Shown here in pieces: positions 7,320-17,355 of a stretch of 64,000 nucleotides of DNA (positions are counted from its first letter, which is position 1; each line of letters starts with the position of its first letter). The DNA lies in the NCBI GenBank assembly GCA_963828625.1, contig CAWHEX010000011.1:1065022-1129021 (forward strand). Direction: 5' to 3'. The notes beneath the pieces are model-generated. The model saw only the letters and a program-made list of their open reading frames with translations. It was not told where the DNA came from and searched no databases. The position numbers and the translations under genes were made by a program. The DNA is from PALSA-894 sp963828625. GTDB taxonomy: Bacteria > Pseudomonadota > Alphaproteobacteria > Rhizobiales > Xanthobacteraceae.

Positions 7320-8045
7320 ATGACAACCGATCCGGCAAAAAGCGCACAGGCGCCGTACTGGTCGTTACCCGGCATCGCCGAAGGCGCGTGGCGCTCCGCG
7401 CCGCTGCTGCCCGGCACGGTGATCTTCGCGGCGGTGTTCGGCACGCTCGCGGCGCAGAAGGGGATCAGCCTCACCGACACCGTGCTGATGAACGCGATCG
7501 TGTTCGCGGGCGCGGCGCAACTCGTCGCCATCGAGGTGTGGACCGAGCCGCTCACGCTCGGCACGATCGCATCGGTCGCGGTGCTGACCGCGATCGTCAA
7601 CGCGCGCTTCGTGCTGATGGGCGCCTCGCTGCGGCCGTGGCTCGGGCCGCTGCCCGCCTGGCAGGTCTATCCGGCGCTGCTGCTCACCACCGACGCGACG
7701 TGGATCGTCGGCATGCGCTACCGCGCCGAGGGCGGGAGCGATGCGTCGATCTATCTCGGTGCGGGCCTCGCGCTGTGGGCGCTTTGGACTGCGGCGGTGA
7801 TCCCCGGTTATTTGCTGGGCGCCTTCATCACCGATCCATCGCGCTTCGGCTTCGACCTGACGCTGCCGGTGTTCTTCACCGCGATGTTGGTCGGGCTGTG
7901 GCGCGGATCGCGCCGTGCGATCGGCTGGGCAGTCGCGGGCGTGGTCGCGCTGGCGGCGGCTTATTTCATCGCGGGCTGGTGGTTCATCGTGATCGGCGCG
8001 GTCGCGGGCAGCATCGTCGGAGGCTTCGTCGACGATGCCGAGTGA
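7320..8045 (+). CDS. azlC: AzlC-family branched-chain amino acid exporter, large subunit
   Basis: A 241-residue membrane protein with the AzlC signature: LPGTVIFAAVFGTLAAQKG, FAGAAQLVAIE and NARFVLMGASLRPW, and several hydrophobic segments. AzlC with the small partner AzlD exports branched-chain amino acids or analogues. The downstream azlD starts at 8035, eleven bases inside the end of this gene, so translation is coupled. The RraA-like gene is divergent, with 76 bases between. Substrate is inferred from family only. Confidence 0.9.
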   Translation: MTTDPAKSAQAPYWSLPGIAEGAWRSAPLLPGTVIFAAVFGTLAAQKGISLTDTVLMNAIVFAGAAQLVAIEVWTEPLTLGTIASVAVLTAIVNARFVLMGASLRPWLGPLPAWQVYPALLLTTDATWIVGMRYRAEGGSDASIYLGAGLALWALWTAAVIPGYLLGAFITDPSRFGFDLTLPVFFTAMLVGLWRGSRRAIGWAVAGVVALAAAYFIAGWWFIVIGAVAGSIVGGFVDDAE

Positions 8046-8343
8046 TCTTTACGGGCCGTTCGCCGGCATCATGGCGATGGCGCTCGCGACCTATCTCACG
8101 CGCTTCGCAGGCTTCTGGCTGATGGGGCACGTGCCGGTGACGTTGCGCGTGCGCCGCATGCTGGAAACGCTGCCCGGCGCGATCGTGGTCGCAACCGTCG
8201 CGCCGCTGGTCGCCAAGGCGGGCATGCCGGGCGTGATCGGCATCGGCGTCACGCTCGCCAGCATGTTCCTGCGACGCAATGAATTTCTCGCTGTCGCGCT
8301 CGGGCTCACGTCGGTGTCGCTCGCCCGCGCATTCGGGCTGTAG
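8035..8343 (+). CDS. azlD: AzlD-family exporter, small subunit
   Basis: A 102-residue, four-segment membrane protein of the AzlD family, with MAMALATYLTRFAGFWLMG near the N-terminus and a RRMLETLPGAIVVATVAP block typical of the family. It overlaps azlC by eleven bases and ends five bases before the stop of the convergent MFS gene. It is expected to form the heteromeric permease with AzlC in the inner membrane. Confidence 0.9.
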   Translation: MPSDLYGPFAGIMAMALATYLTRFAGFWLMGHVPVTLRVRRMLETLPGAIVVATVAPLVAKAGMPGVIGIGVTLASMFLRRNEFLAVALGLTSVSLARAFGL

Positions 8344-8347
8344 CGCG

Positions 8348-9496
8348 TCAACGCGTCCAGAAGATCGCGACCACCGTCGCCATCAGGATCTGCATGGCGA
8401 TCGCCATCGCGACGACGGCGGACCATCCGCCGATGCTCCACGTCAATCCGGGCAGCACGGCGCCGATGCTGCCGCCGATATAATAGGTCGTCGCATAGAA
8501 CCCGACTGCCGACGTGCGGCCGCTCTCCGCCGTGAGCGCCACATAGCCGGTCGAGGTTGCCTGCACGATGAACCCGCCGCATGCCGCAACCGCGAGCCCC
8601 ACGACGATCATCGGCAAGGACGGCACGAGCGTGAGCAGCGCGCCGCAGGTCCACAACACGATCGCGCCGATGACCAGCGGCCGCCGCCCGAAGCGCGCGA
8701 TGGCGCGGCCCAGTCCCAGCACCGCGACCGCGCCCGCGAGATATGTGACGAAGATCGCACCGAGCAGCGTCGGCGAGAGGTTGAACGGCGGCGCGGCGAG
8801 CAGGAAGTTCACGTAGGTGAACAGCGCGACGAATGTGAACAGCGTGCCGAAGCCGACCGCATAGGTCGCGAGCAGTTGCGGATTGCGCAGGTGGCGCAGC
8901 ATCTGTTGTCCGGAGGCGGCAAGCCCTTCGGAGCGGGTGAAGTTGCGCTCGCGCGGCAGGATCGCCGCGACCGCAAGCCCGCAGACGAGCGTCATGGCAG
9001 CGGTCGCCATGAAGCCGGTGCGCCAGCCGACCGTGTCGGCGAGCAGTCCGGACACGAACCGGCCGGCGAAGCCGCCGACGCTCGTCGCCGCCATGTAGAA
9101 ACCGGTGATGCCCATCGCCTGCCCGGGCGGCCACTCCTCGCCGATGTAGGCGATCACGACCGTGAAGATCGGCGGCAGCGCGAGGCCGAGCATGAAGCGC
9201 CAGAAGATCAATGCGTGCAGGCCGGGCGCGAGCGCGATCATGATGAGCGGGATCGTCGCGACGATCATCGCCGCCGCGATCACACGCTTGCGGCCGAGCA
9301 CGTCGGCGATCGCGCCCGCAAACGGCGCCGAGATCGCGATCGCGAGCGTGGTTGCCGTCATGGTCAGGCTGATCTCCGCGGGGCTCGCGGAGAATTCCTG
9401 CGCCAGCGAAGGCAACAGCGACTGCGGGCCGTAGAGATTGAAGAACGCGCAGAAGCCCGGAATGCCGACGGCGGCGCGACGAAATCCCTGGCTCAT
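8348..9496 (-). CDS. MFS transporter, 12 membrane segments
   Basis: A 382-residue major facilitator permease. The motif between segments 2 and 3 (GAIADVLGRKRVI) and the repeated motif in the second half (LGRAIARFGRRPLVI) are both clear. It looks most like the drug/arabinose-type exporters (YnfM/CynX side), but the substrate cannot be read. Its ATG overlaps the TGA of the upstream phosphotransferase-ATPase gene (ATGA at 9493-9496), so the two are translated in a coupled way. It is complete and undisturbed. Confidence 0.88.
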   Translation of the reverse strand: MSQGFRRAAVGIPGFCAFFNLYGPQSLLPSLAQEFSASPAEISLTMTATTLAIAISAPFAGAIADVLGRKRVIAAAMIVATIPLIMIALAPGLHALIFWRFMLGLALPPIFTVVIAYIGEEWPPGQAMGITGFYMAATSVGGFAGRFVSGLLADTVGWRTGFMATAAMTLVCGLAVAAILPRERNFTRSEGLAASGQQMLRHLRNPQLLATYAVGFGTLFTFVALFTYVNFLLAAPPFNLSPTLLGAIFVTYLAGAVAVLGLGRAIARFGRRPLVIGAIVLWTCGALLTLVPSLPMIVVGLAVAACGGFIVQATSTGYVALTAESGRTSAVGFYATTYYIGGSIGAVLPGLTWSIGGWSAVVAMAIAMQILMATVVAIFWTR

Positions 9497-11024
9497 GATG
9501 CGAGCGCCGCCCTGGCTCGTTGCAACGTGTCCTCTGGTGTGCCGGAGGCGTCGATCACGGTCCAGTCCATTTCGCCAAGATCGTAGGTTTCCTGTTCGCG
9601 CGCGATATTCGCGTCGGCATCGGAGGCATCATTGCGGCGCGCGCCGACGCGGGCGGTTCGCGTCGCAAGGTCGGCGACGAGGAAGAGGCCGCGCAAGCGC
9701 GCGCGCGCCGCAATCGCACCGATCGCCGCGCGCTCCTCGGGACGCGCATAGACCGCATCGACGAGCGCCGAATGTCCCGCCGCGATGACGCGCTGCGCCT
9801 TGGCGGCCAGCGCCGCATAGACCCTCGCGCCGGCGTCCGCGCTGTAGGCTTCGGGCGGCAGCAGTTCCGTCTCGCCGGCATCGAACATCGTCTTGCGCTC
9901 GACGTCGGAGCGCAGGACTACGGCGCCGGGCGAGGGCAGGAGGTCTGCGGCGAGTGCGCGCGCCAGCACCGACTTGCCGGTGCCGGAGAGGCCGCCGACC
10001 GCGACCAGCGTCGGGGCGGGCGGCGCGATGAACGTGCGGGCACAGCGGAAGTAGGTCTTGGCCGCCCTGTCGATCGCGGGCCGTTCTTCGGCTTTCGCGC
10101 TTTCGAGCCGCGCCGCCGTCACCTTGGCGCGGATCGCGGCGCGCACCGACATGAACAGCGGCAGCGCCGCCAGCGCATCGAGATCGCTGTCGCGTTTCGT
10201 TTCCGCGAGATAGCGGTTGAGCACGACGTTCGCGGCGGCGTTCAGTCCGCGCTCGGTCAGGTCCATCAGCAGAAACGCGAGATCGTAGAGTACATCTCCG
10301 GCCGCGATCAGCGGGTCGAACTCGATGGCATCGAAAGGAACAGGGCGCCCGTCGATCAGCGCGATGTTGCCCAGGTGCAGATCGCCGTGACCGCGGCGGA
10401 TCAATCCTTCGGCGCCGCGCTTGCGCAGCAACGGGAGCAGGCGCTGAAGCGCAGTACGGCTCGCCTGCGTCAGCGCTTCGGCATCCCCGGCGGGGAAAAG
10501 ATCCGGCGTGTCGCGAAACGCCGAGTCGTTTTGTTCGATGAACCGCGCGAGCGCTTCGAGCCAGGGCTCGGCATCGACAACTGGCGCGTCGCGGTGCGCG
10601 GCCGCGACTGCGCGGGCAAGCGCGTCCGCCAGCGCCGGATCGATCTTTCCTTGCTCAGCGAGACGATCGAGCGTCGCGTTCTCGTCGAAGCGGTTCATCT
10701 CGACCGCCCATTCGACCGGTTCGCCCGATCCGTCGAGCGCGAGGCGGCCATCGGCTTCGTGGGCGATGGCGACGACGCGGCGATAAAGATCAGGCGCAAA
10801 CGGCTGGTTGACCTCGAGTTCGCGCTCACACGCCGTCTTGCGTTTCGTGAGACTCGAATAGTCGAGGAATGGAAACTTCACCGCGCGCTTCACCTTGTAG
10901 ACGCGCTCGCCCGCAAGGAAAACGGACGCCGCGTGGGTGTCGATCCGGCGCACGCTCGCGCCGCCGTGCGTCGCGCGGTCGCTCAAGAGCGCGAAGACTG
11001 TTCCTGGGAATCGGTCTGATGCAT
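9493..11024 (-). CDS. bifunctional aminoglycoside phosphotransferase-like / P-loop ATPase protein
   Basis: About 510 residues. The N-terminal two-thirds are a kinase-like fold of the aminoglycoside phosphotransferase type, with KVKRAVKFPFLDYS early, the catalytic HGDLHLGN and the metal-binding FDAIEFD. The C-terminal third is a zeta-toxin-like P-loop domain with GGLSGTGKS as Walker A. The start is uncertain: relatives begin a few residues before VFALLSD, and ATG 11024 would give that if one G is missing near 11000 (raw length 3n+2 agrees). An undisturbed in-frame ATG lies at 11214 but adds an unmatched 70-residue tail. The MFS gene is coupled at its 3' end. Substrate of the kinase is unknown. 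Confidence 0.78.
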
Positions 11025-11357
11025 GTCTGACAAGTATCGGCGTTCCGAATTCGATCCGACACAGGCAGCCCAGGTAGCCGTTTCGGATCGGCTTCTGGTC
11101 CAGCGTCCTCGCGGCAGTTGCATTTTCTGGGATCGTCGACCAAAAGCCTTGCGCGCCGCGTTCCACTTCTCGGTAATGTGAATAGAGTGCCGCTGGGGGG
11201 TCAGCGTCGCGCATGAGAACTGTGGCCGGTCGCTTTGCGCGATCCGGCCGCGCGTTGTTGCTCAAGCGAGCGGCACATCCCCAAAGCGGAACGCCATGCG
11301 GTTTGGGGATCGCCAATGAATCGTGCGCAGCCGTTTCCGTCCAGGAAGAGCGAGCGG

Positions 11358-11678
11358 ATGAAGAAGCAGAAGTCCGAGTCGTTGGTCAGAACGCTCGCGG
11401 CGGTATGCGACAATCCCGCCCGGCTGCTGGAGCTTTATTACTGGAGCAAAGAGCCGGGCCTGATGGAAATCACTCGGGGCATCGCTTCGATGTCCGAGGA
11501 GGCGCGGGCCGCGATCGAGGCGTTCATTGCGCTTGCGGGTGATGTGAAATCGGCAGCCGTCGATCTCGATGCGCGCGGCGTGTTGACCATTGCTTGCGCA
11601 GGCGCCGCGCAAAGTGCCGCACTCGCGCGGCACATGGCCGCGGACGAAACTGACGATACGGCAAGACTGCTCAACTGA
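11358..11678 (+). CDS. conserved hypothetical protein
   Basis: A 106-residue, mostly helical soluble protein with the conserved segment NPARLLELYYWSKEPGLMEI and SEEARAAIEAFIALA, ending DTARLLN. I recognise it as a family of Bradyrhizobium-like bacteria without known function. ATG 11358 (MKKQKSES) is preceded by AGGAAG; in-frame ATGs at 11235 and 11316 would add a poorly conserved leader. The 223 bases after it (11679-11901) contain an AT-rich patch with a T-run (11741-11747) but no gene. Confidence 0.7.
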   Translation: MKKQKSESLVRTLAAVCDNPARLLELYYWSKEPGLMEITRGIASMSEEARAAIEAFIALAGDVKSAAVDLDARGVLTIACAGAAQSAALARHMAADETDDTARLLN

Positions 11679-11901
11679 AGAAGCCGTGCGTAAAAATTTC
11701 ATCGGTCGTTGAAAATTATTCGCGCCTGTTAACTGATTCATTTTTTTGTGAGCATAACGGCTATGCGTGATCCGGACTGACGCCGCGCTCGCACGATTCA
11801 ACAACTCTTGTTAGCGTGCGCGCGCGTCGCCTACTCCGGCGAACGTCACGCCGCGCCCGCGGGCGTACCTGAGTAGGGCTTGAGTTGACGAGGAGCGTTG
11901 G

Positions 11902-12297
11902 ATGTCTGTGAAAAGGCCTGATCCGGTCGACATCGAAGTCGGCCACCGGATCAGAATTGAACGGTTGTCGCGCGGACTTTCTCAAACGGCGTTGGCGAAC
12001 AAGCTAGGCGTCACCTTCCAGCAGGTTCAGAAGTACGAGAAGGGCGTCAACCGCGTCGGCGCCGGCCGGTTGACCAAGATCGCCGAGGTGCTCGGCGTCA
12101 ACGTCGGCACCTTCTTCTCCGGCAGCAACGTGCCGGAATCCGAAAAAAGCACGGATGCCAACGCGGCATCGCCGCTCAAGCTGCTGACGGTGTCCGGTGC
12201 ATTCCGGCTGCTGCGTTCCTACGCGGAGATCGAGGATCCCAATCTGCGGCGCTCGGTCGTGGATCTGGTCGAGCAGATCGCAAAGCGCCCGCAGTAA
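11902..12297 (+). CDS. XRE-family transcriptional regulator
   Basis: A 131-residue regulator with an N-terminal Cro/C1-type helix-turn-helix (residues ~12-65: GHRIRIERLSRGLSQTALA, then GVTFQQVQKYEKGVNRVGAG) and a C-terminal helical tail SYAEIEDPNLRRSVVDLVEQ that resembles the dimerisation tail seen in many Rhizobiales single-domain XRE proteins. AGGAG sits seven bases before the ATG. No operator was identified and no toxin partner is adjacent, so it is likely a free-standing regulator. Confidence 0.88.
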   Translation: MSVKRPDPVDIEVGHRIRIERLSRGLSQTALANKLGVTFQQVQKYEKGVNRVGAGRLTKIAEVLGVNVGTFFSGSNVPESEKSTDANAASPLKLLTVSGAFRLLRSYAEIEDPNLRRSVVDLVEQIAKRPQ

Positions 12298-12465
12298 CGC
12301 TGCGGTCTCGCAAGGGCGGCGGCTGTTCCGCCACCGCGGCAATTCCACAAGACTGATCGGTATGTGCGGCGCTTGTTTCGCTTGCGCGGCATGCTGTCCG
12401 GCCCACGTTCACCCGCCTGCATCGCGATGCTAAGGTGATCCCGCAAGAAACGTCAGGGTGGATCG

Positions 12466-14152
12466 ATGCGCGGCAAAGACAATATGCGTTCGGGCGGCGA
12501 GCTTCTCGTCGACCAGCTTCTGGTGAACGGCGTGCGCCACGTGTTCTGCGTGCCGGGCGAGAGTTATCTCGCAGCGCTCGATGCCTTCCATGACCGCGAG
12601 GTCGCCGTGACCGTGTGCCGCCAGGAAGGCGGCGCCGTGATGATGGCGGAGGCGCACGGCAAGCTCACCGGCCGGCCCGGCATTGCGTTCGTGACGCGCG
12701 GACCGGGCGCCACCAATGGCTCGCCCGGATTGCACATCGCCAAGCAGGACTTCGACTCCGATGATCATGTTCGTCGGTCAGGTCGCGCGCGAGATGCGCG
12801 ACCGCGAGGCGTTCCAGGAGCTCGATTACCGCGCGGTGTTCGGCACGATGGTGAAATGGGCGACCGAGATCGACGATCCGGCGCGCATTCCCGAGGTCGT
12901 GTCGCGCGCCTTCCACATGGCGATGAACGGCCGGCCCGGCCCGGTCGTGATCGCGCTGCCCGAGGACATGCTGATGGAGCGCGTCTCGGTTGGCGATGCA
13001 CTCGCGGCCGACATGATCGAGACCTGGCCCGGCCTTACCGACATGTCGCATCTGCAAAAGATGCTCTGGGCGGCCGAGAAGCCGGTCATGATCGTCGGCG
13101 GCAGCCGCTGGTCGGAGGCGGCGTGCGCGGCGGCGGTGCGTTTCGCGGAACGGTTCGACCTGCCGGTCGTCACCTCGTTCCGCCGCATGCATCTGTTTCC
13201 GGCTCTGCATCCCTCCTACGCGGGCGATCTCGGCACCGGCGTCAATCCGAAGGTCGTCGCGCGCGTGAAGAATGCCGACCTCGTGTTGCTGGTCGGCGGG
13301 CGGATGGGCGAAATGCCGAGCCAGGGCTACACGCTGCTCGACATTCCGAATCCGCAGATGAAGTTCATCCACGTCTATCCGGACCCGGACGAACTCGGCC
13401 ACGTCTATCGCCCCGACCTCGCGATCAACGCGGCGCCGACCGCATTTGCGGCGGCGCTCGAAGGGCTGCAACCGCCGAACGAGATCCGCTGGCGGGCGTG
13501 GACCAAAGAGGCGCACACGGACTACCTCGCCTGGACCGAACAGCCGACCAAGCAGCCGGGCGCTGTCAACTTCGGTGAGATCATGGTGTGGCTGCGCGGG
13601 CAATTGCCGGCCGACGCGATCTTCACCAACGGTGCGGGCAATTTCTCGACTTGGATGCATCGCTTCTATCGCTTCAGCAAATTCGCCACGCTGCTCGGGC
13701 CGACGTCCGGCTCGATGGGTTACGGGCTGCCTGCCGCGGTCGGCGCGAAGCGGGTCTATCCGGAGCGCACGGTCGTGTGCGTCGCCGGCGACGGCGATTT
13801 CCTGATGAACGGGCAGGAGTTCGCGACGGCCGTGCAATACGATCTGCCGATCATCGTGCTGATCATGGACAACGGCATGTACGGCACGATCCGTGCGCAT
13901 CAGGAGCGCGAATTTCCCGGCCGCATCATCGCGACTGCGCTGAAGAACCCGGACTTCGCCGCGTATGCGCGCGCGTTCGGCGGCTTCGGCGCGCGCGTCG
14001 AGCGCACCGAAGACTTCGCCGCCGCCTTCAAGGCGGCGCAGGAGTCGGGCAAGCCGTCGATCATCCATTGCATCGTCGACGCGCAGGCGATCAGCCCGGC
14101 GACCACACTCGATGCGATCCGCGCGAAATCGATGGCGGCGCAGAAGGGCTGA
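12466..14152 (+). CDS. thiamine-diphosphate enzyme, acetolactate synthase-like (+1 frameshift)
   Basis: About 561 residues with the three domains of the acetolactate synthase/benzoylformate decarboxylase family: PYR domain with the catalytic-type Glu in VCRQEGGAVMMAEAHG, a central domain (GEMPSQGYTLLDIP), and the ThDP-binding domain with GDGDFLMNGQEFATA ... IVLIMDNGMYGTI. One extra T near 12752 breaks the frame between AKQD and STPMIMFVGQ; the raw length is 3n+1. No small regulatory subunit (IlvH) is adjacent, and the sequence is not the canonical IlvB, so a role in 2-oxoacid catabolism is more likely than branched-chain synthesis. The substrate is not readable. Confidence 0.85.
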
Positions 14153-14212
14153 TAGTCAGCGCTTGCGCGTTGGAGTGAACTTGGGCTCACTTCTTGTCAG
14201 AGGTGAGTCGGA

Positions 14213-14860
14213 ATGCCCTATCGCCGCACCGAGAACGTGATCCGCCGCCTCGCGGCGCGCCATGACGCAATCGTCACGGCCGCGGGCGCGCTCGCGACCG
14301 AAGGCGGTATCGACGCGGTGCAGATCGGCCCCGTTGCGAAGCGCGCGGGCGTCGCGACCGGCACGGTCTACCGCTATTTCCCGTCGAAGACCGATCTTGT
14401 CGGCGCACTCGCCGCCGCCGTCACGGAGCGTGAGATCAGCGCAATGCGCCGCGCCGCCGATGCGGCGCCCGGTCCGCTTTCGGCGCTTGCGGCCGCGATC
14501 ACGACATTCGCGGCGCGCGCGCTGGAGAACCGCAGGCTCGCCTTCGCGCTGATCGCCGAGCCGGTCGATGCCGCCGCCGACGAGGCGCGGCTGAAATTCC
14601 GCACGGCGCTGACCGGCGAGCTTGGCAGGCGCCTGACCGCCGCGATCGGCGCGGGTCTTGCGCCACCGCAGGACATCGCGGTCGCGGCGCCCGCGCTCAC
14701 CGGTGCGCTGATCGAGGGATTAATCGGCCCGCTTGCGTTCGAACTGGGCGACGCGGCGCGCATGCGCGATGCCGTTCAAACAGTGACGCTGTTTTCGCTG
14801 CGCGCGGTCGGTGTCGCGGATGCGCGCGCGCGCGGGCTGGTGGTGCAGGTGAGGGTGTAG
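14213..14860 (+). CDS. TetR-family transcriptional regulator
   Basis: A 215-residue regulator with the TetR N-terminal HTH: HDAIVTAAGALATEGGIDAVQIG followed (as a second block) by VAKRAGVATGTVYRYFPSKTDL, the canonical recognition helix. The C-terminal ligand domain is alanine-rich and unassigned. It lies 60 bases behind the ThDP enzyme in the same direction and may control it. The start at 14213 has AGAGGTGAG upstream. Confidence 0.9.
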   Translation: MPYRRTENVIRRLAARHDAIVTAAGALATEGGIDAVQIGPVAKRAGVATGTVYRYFPSKTDLVGALAAAVTEREISAMRRAADAAPGPLSALAAAITTFAARALENRRLAFALIAEPVDAAADEARLKFRTALTGELGRRLTAAIGAGLAPPQDIAVAAPALTGALIEGLIGPLAFELGDAARMRDAVQTVTLFSLRAVGVADARARGLVVQVRV

Positions 14861-14879
14861 GGCCGAACGAGGTGTCCGG

Positions 14880-15566
14880 TTACGCGCCTTGCCGGAACGG
14901 CCACTTGCCGTTTTCCAGCGTGAAGTCGACACAGGCCTCGATGTGCGTAATCAGCACATCGCACGCGGTCTTCGAATCGCGCGACAGTGCGCATTCGAGA
15001 AGCTGCTGGTGCTCGCGCGCCGCGATCTCGCCGCGGAAGATGCCGGCGATCATCTGGTAGCGCAGATACTTGTCATAGACCGGCGCATGTGTTTCCAGAA
15101 GCGCGTTCGATCCGCACGCCGAGATGAGCGCGTGGTGGAATTCCCAGTCGTAGCGCTTCCATGTTTCCGGGTCGGCGCGATCCTTGGAGACCAGCTTCTT
15201 CTCGATCGCCGAAAGCTTGTGATAGGCGGAGACGACGCGGCCCTCCCAATCCATGTCGCCGGCGCGAAACGACTGCTTGAGCGCATGCGACTCGAGCAGC
15301 AGCCGCAGCGCGGCGATCTCGCGCAGATTTTCCGCCGAGACGGGCGCGACCTCGAAGCCACGCTGGCCTTCAGCGACCACCAGTCCTTCGGATACGAGAC
15401 GGCTCAGCAATTCGCGCAGCGTGCCGACGCTCGCCCCATAGGCCTCGCGCAGCCGGTCGAGCTTCAGCTTCTCGCCGGGAACGAGCTTGCCGAAAATGAT
15501 ATCGGTGCGGACCTGGCGGTAGGTCTTTTCGCTGACCGAATCGTAGTCAGACGTCCTCGTCAGCAT
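14880..15566 (-). CDS. GntR-family regulator, FCD (FadR) subfamily
   Basis: A 228-residue regulator with an N-terminal winged helix (YRQVRTDIIFGKLVPGEKLK, SVGTLRELLSRLVSEGLV) and a C-terminal all-helical FCD ligand domain with the metal-ligand pattern D..FH..L (YDWEFHHALISACG) and later histidines (AAREHQQLLECAL). FCD proteins usually bind an organic acid via a metal. It is divergent from TRAP operon 1 with an AT-rich palindrome between them, so it is the probable repressor of that operon. The start is at ATG 15566. Confidence 0.9.
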   Translation of the reverse strand: MLTRTSDYDSVSEKTYRQVRTDIIFGKLVPGEKLKLDRLREAYGASVGTLRELLSRLVSEGLVVAEGQRGFEVAPVSAENLREIAALRLLLESHALKQSFRAGDMDWEGRVVSAYHKLSAIEKKLVSKDRADPETWKRYDWEFHHALISACGSNALLETHAPVYDKYLRYQMIAGIFRGEIAAREHQQLLECALSRDSKTACDVLITHIEACVDFTLENGKWPFRQGA

Positions 15567-15659
15567 GGCGTTGATTTATCTCGATTTCCCTCTGGGGCTT
15601 GCACCCCGCACGAACATGGTAGCGCAGCCGCGCCCGGCCCGCTCCATATCATAGAAAAG

Positions 15660-15686
15660 CAAAAATCTCATATGAAAATGATTTTG
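15660..15686. promoter_or_regulatory. palindromic operator candidate for the GntR regulator
   Basis: CAAAAATC at 15660-15667 and GATTTTG at 15680-15686 form an imperfect inverted repeat around a core TCATATGA (15667-15674). The site lies in the divergent gap between the GntR gene and TRAP operon 1, within an AT-rich patch where both promoters are expected. Binding by the neighbouring regulator is inferred from position. Confidence 0.45.
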
Positions 15687-15765
15687 CCTATTGATTTGTG
15701 TTGGGCACGACGCGATAGATGGGCAGGAACGCGTCTCGAATGAGAGCAACAAGAGGGAGGAATTC

Positions 15766-16759
15766 ATGACCGCACAAATCACTCGCCGGTCGCTGATGGC
15801 GGCAGGCGCAAGCGCGCTCGCACTCGGTGCAGCAACGCAAACGTCATTCGCGCAAGGCAAGCCGAAGATGCGCTTCTCCTGCGCATTCCCCGAAACCGAT
15901 CTGCGTGCCGAGGGCTACAAGGCTTTCGCGGCGGCGATGAAGGACGACCTCGAGCTCGAGCCCTACTGGAACAACACGCTGTTCAAGCAGGGCACCGAGC
16001 TTGTCGCGCTCCAGCGCGAGAACCTCGAGCTGTGCAATCTCGCGCCCGCGGATATCTCCAAGCAGATCCCCGCTTGGTCGCTGATGACCTCGGCGTATCT
16101 GTTCCGCGACTACGATCACCTGAAGAAGACGTTCGAAGAGCGACGTCGGCCAGGAGTTCATCAAGATGGCGCGCGACCAGCTCGGCATCGAGCTGATCCG
16201 TCCGGTGTTCTTCGGCGCCCGTCAGGTGAACCTGAAACCGACCAAGAAGATCAACACGCCGGCCGATCTTGCGGGCGTCAAGCTGCGCATGCCGCCGGGC
16301 GAGTTCTGGCAGTTCCTCGGCGAGTCGCTCGGTGCGAACCCGACGCCGGTCGCCTACGCGGAGCTTTACACGGCGCTGCAGGCCGGCGCGGTCGACGGGC
16401 AGGACAATCCGCTCGTCTCCGGCCGCTCGATGAAGTTCTACGAGGTGACGTCGCAGTTCATCCTGACCAACCACGTGCTCGGCTACGACATGCTGGCGGT
16501 CTCGAAGAAGGCGTGGTCGACCCTGAGCGCGGCGCAGCAGGCAAAGCTGCGCGCCGAAGCCGACAAGGCGTTCGACGCGAGCGCCGCGAAGTACAACGCG
16601 CAGGAGCAGGAAGCGATCGAGTTCTTCAAGAAGGAAGGCAAGCAGGTCTACGCGCCTGACCAGAACGCCTTCCGCTCGTTCGCGCAGAAGAAGTATCTCG
16701 ACAAATACGCCAGCGAGTGGCCGAAGGGCGCGATCGAGCGCGTCAACGCCGTGAAATAA
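15766..16759 (+). CDS. TRAP transporter solute-binding protein DctP, operon 1 (+1 frameshift)
   Basis: About 330 residues of a periplasmic DctP-type binding protein. The N-terminus has a twin-arginine-like signal (TRRSLMAAGASALALG, cleaved after SFAQ). The family signature AVDGQDNPLVSGRSMKFYEV and the upstream GVKLRMPPGEFWQFLGESLG hold the substrate carboxylate-binding Arg region. An extra A near 16140 breaks the frame at TFE/SDVGQEFIK; the raw length is 3n+1. GGGAGG precedes the ATG. It is the first gene of the dctPQM operon opposite the GntR gene. An organic acid is the likely ligand. Confidence 0.88.
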
Positions 16760-16782
16760 CGGGCCGGGGGGCTCGTCGAGAG

Positions 16783-16824
16783 GTCCGTCCGCCGTCTGCA
16801 CAAGATCGGCGGACGGACTTCTTT
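16783..16824 (+). terminator. hairpin with T-run between dctP and dctQ, operon 1
   Basis: GTCCGTCCGCCG at 16783-16794 pairs perfectly with CGGCGGACGGAC at 16807-16818, followed by TTCTTTT. It lies inside the operon and probably acts as a partial terminator or 3' stabiliser, so that more binding protein than permease is made. A similar element lies in operon 3. Confidence 0.7.
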
Positions 16825-16839
16825 TCATGAGGTTTGGGG

Positions 16840-17355
16840 ATGGACTGGGACAGGCTTGTCGCTGCCGCGCGCTGGCTGCGCCGCCGTGCCGAGAACGTCT
16901 CGGCATTCCTGCTGCTCGCGATGTTCCTCTGCTTCATCCTGCAGATCGTCGCGCGTTACGTCTTCAATTACCCGCTCGGCTGGACCGACGAAGTCAGCGT
17001 GCTGTGCTGGATCTGGTGCACCTTGTGGGGCGCGGTATTCGTGCTGCGCGAGAGGGACGAGGTCCGCTTCGACCTCATCTACAGCACCGCGAGCGAGAAA
17101 ACCCGCCGCGTGTTCACGATCATCACCGGCATCGCGGCGATCGTGCTGTTCGGGATCGCAATGCCCGCGGTGATCAGCTACGTGCTGTTCCTCAAGGTCG
17201 AGAAGTCCGCCTATCTCGGCATCCGGCTCGACTATCTCTATTCGATCTACATCATTTTCTCGGTCGGCGTGATTGTGCGCTACGCGGCGCTGACCTGGCG
17301 CGCGATCCGCGGCCATGCGCCGGACATCGAGCTCGGACAGGGCTCGGCGCTATGA
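16840..17355 (+). CDS. TRAP transporter small permease DctQ, operon 1
   Basis: A 171-residue inner-membrane protein with four hydrophobic segments and the DctQ hallmark ARYVFNYPLGWTDEVSVLCWIW. It links the binding protein to the large permease DctM. The ATG at 16840 is preceded by GGGG; a TTG two codons earlier is also in frame. The stop overlaps the dctM start (ATGA at 17352-17355). Confidence 0.9.
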   Translation: MDWDRLVAAARWLRRRAENVSAFLLLAMFLCFILQIVARYVFNYPLGWTDEVSVLCWIWCTLWGAVFVLRERDEVRFDLIYSTASEKTRRVFTIITGIAAIVLFGIAMPAVISYVLFLKVEKSAYLGIRLDYLYSIYIIFSVGVIVRYAALTWRAIRGHAPDIELGQGSAL

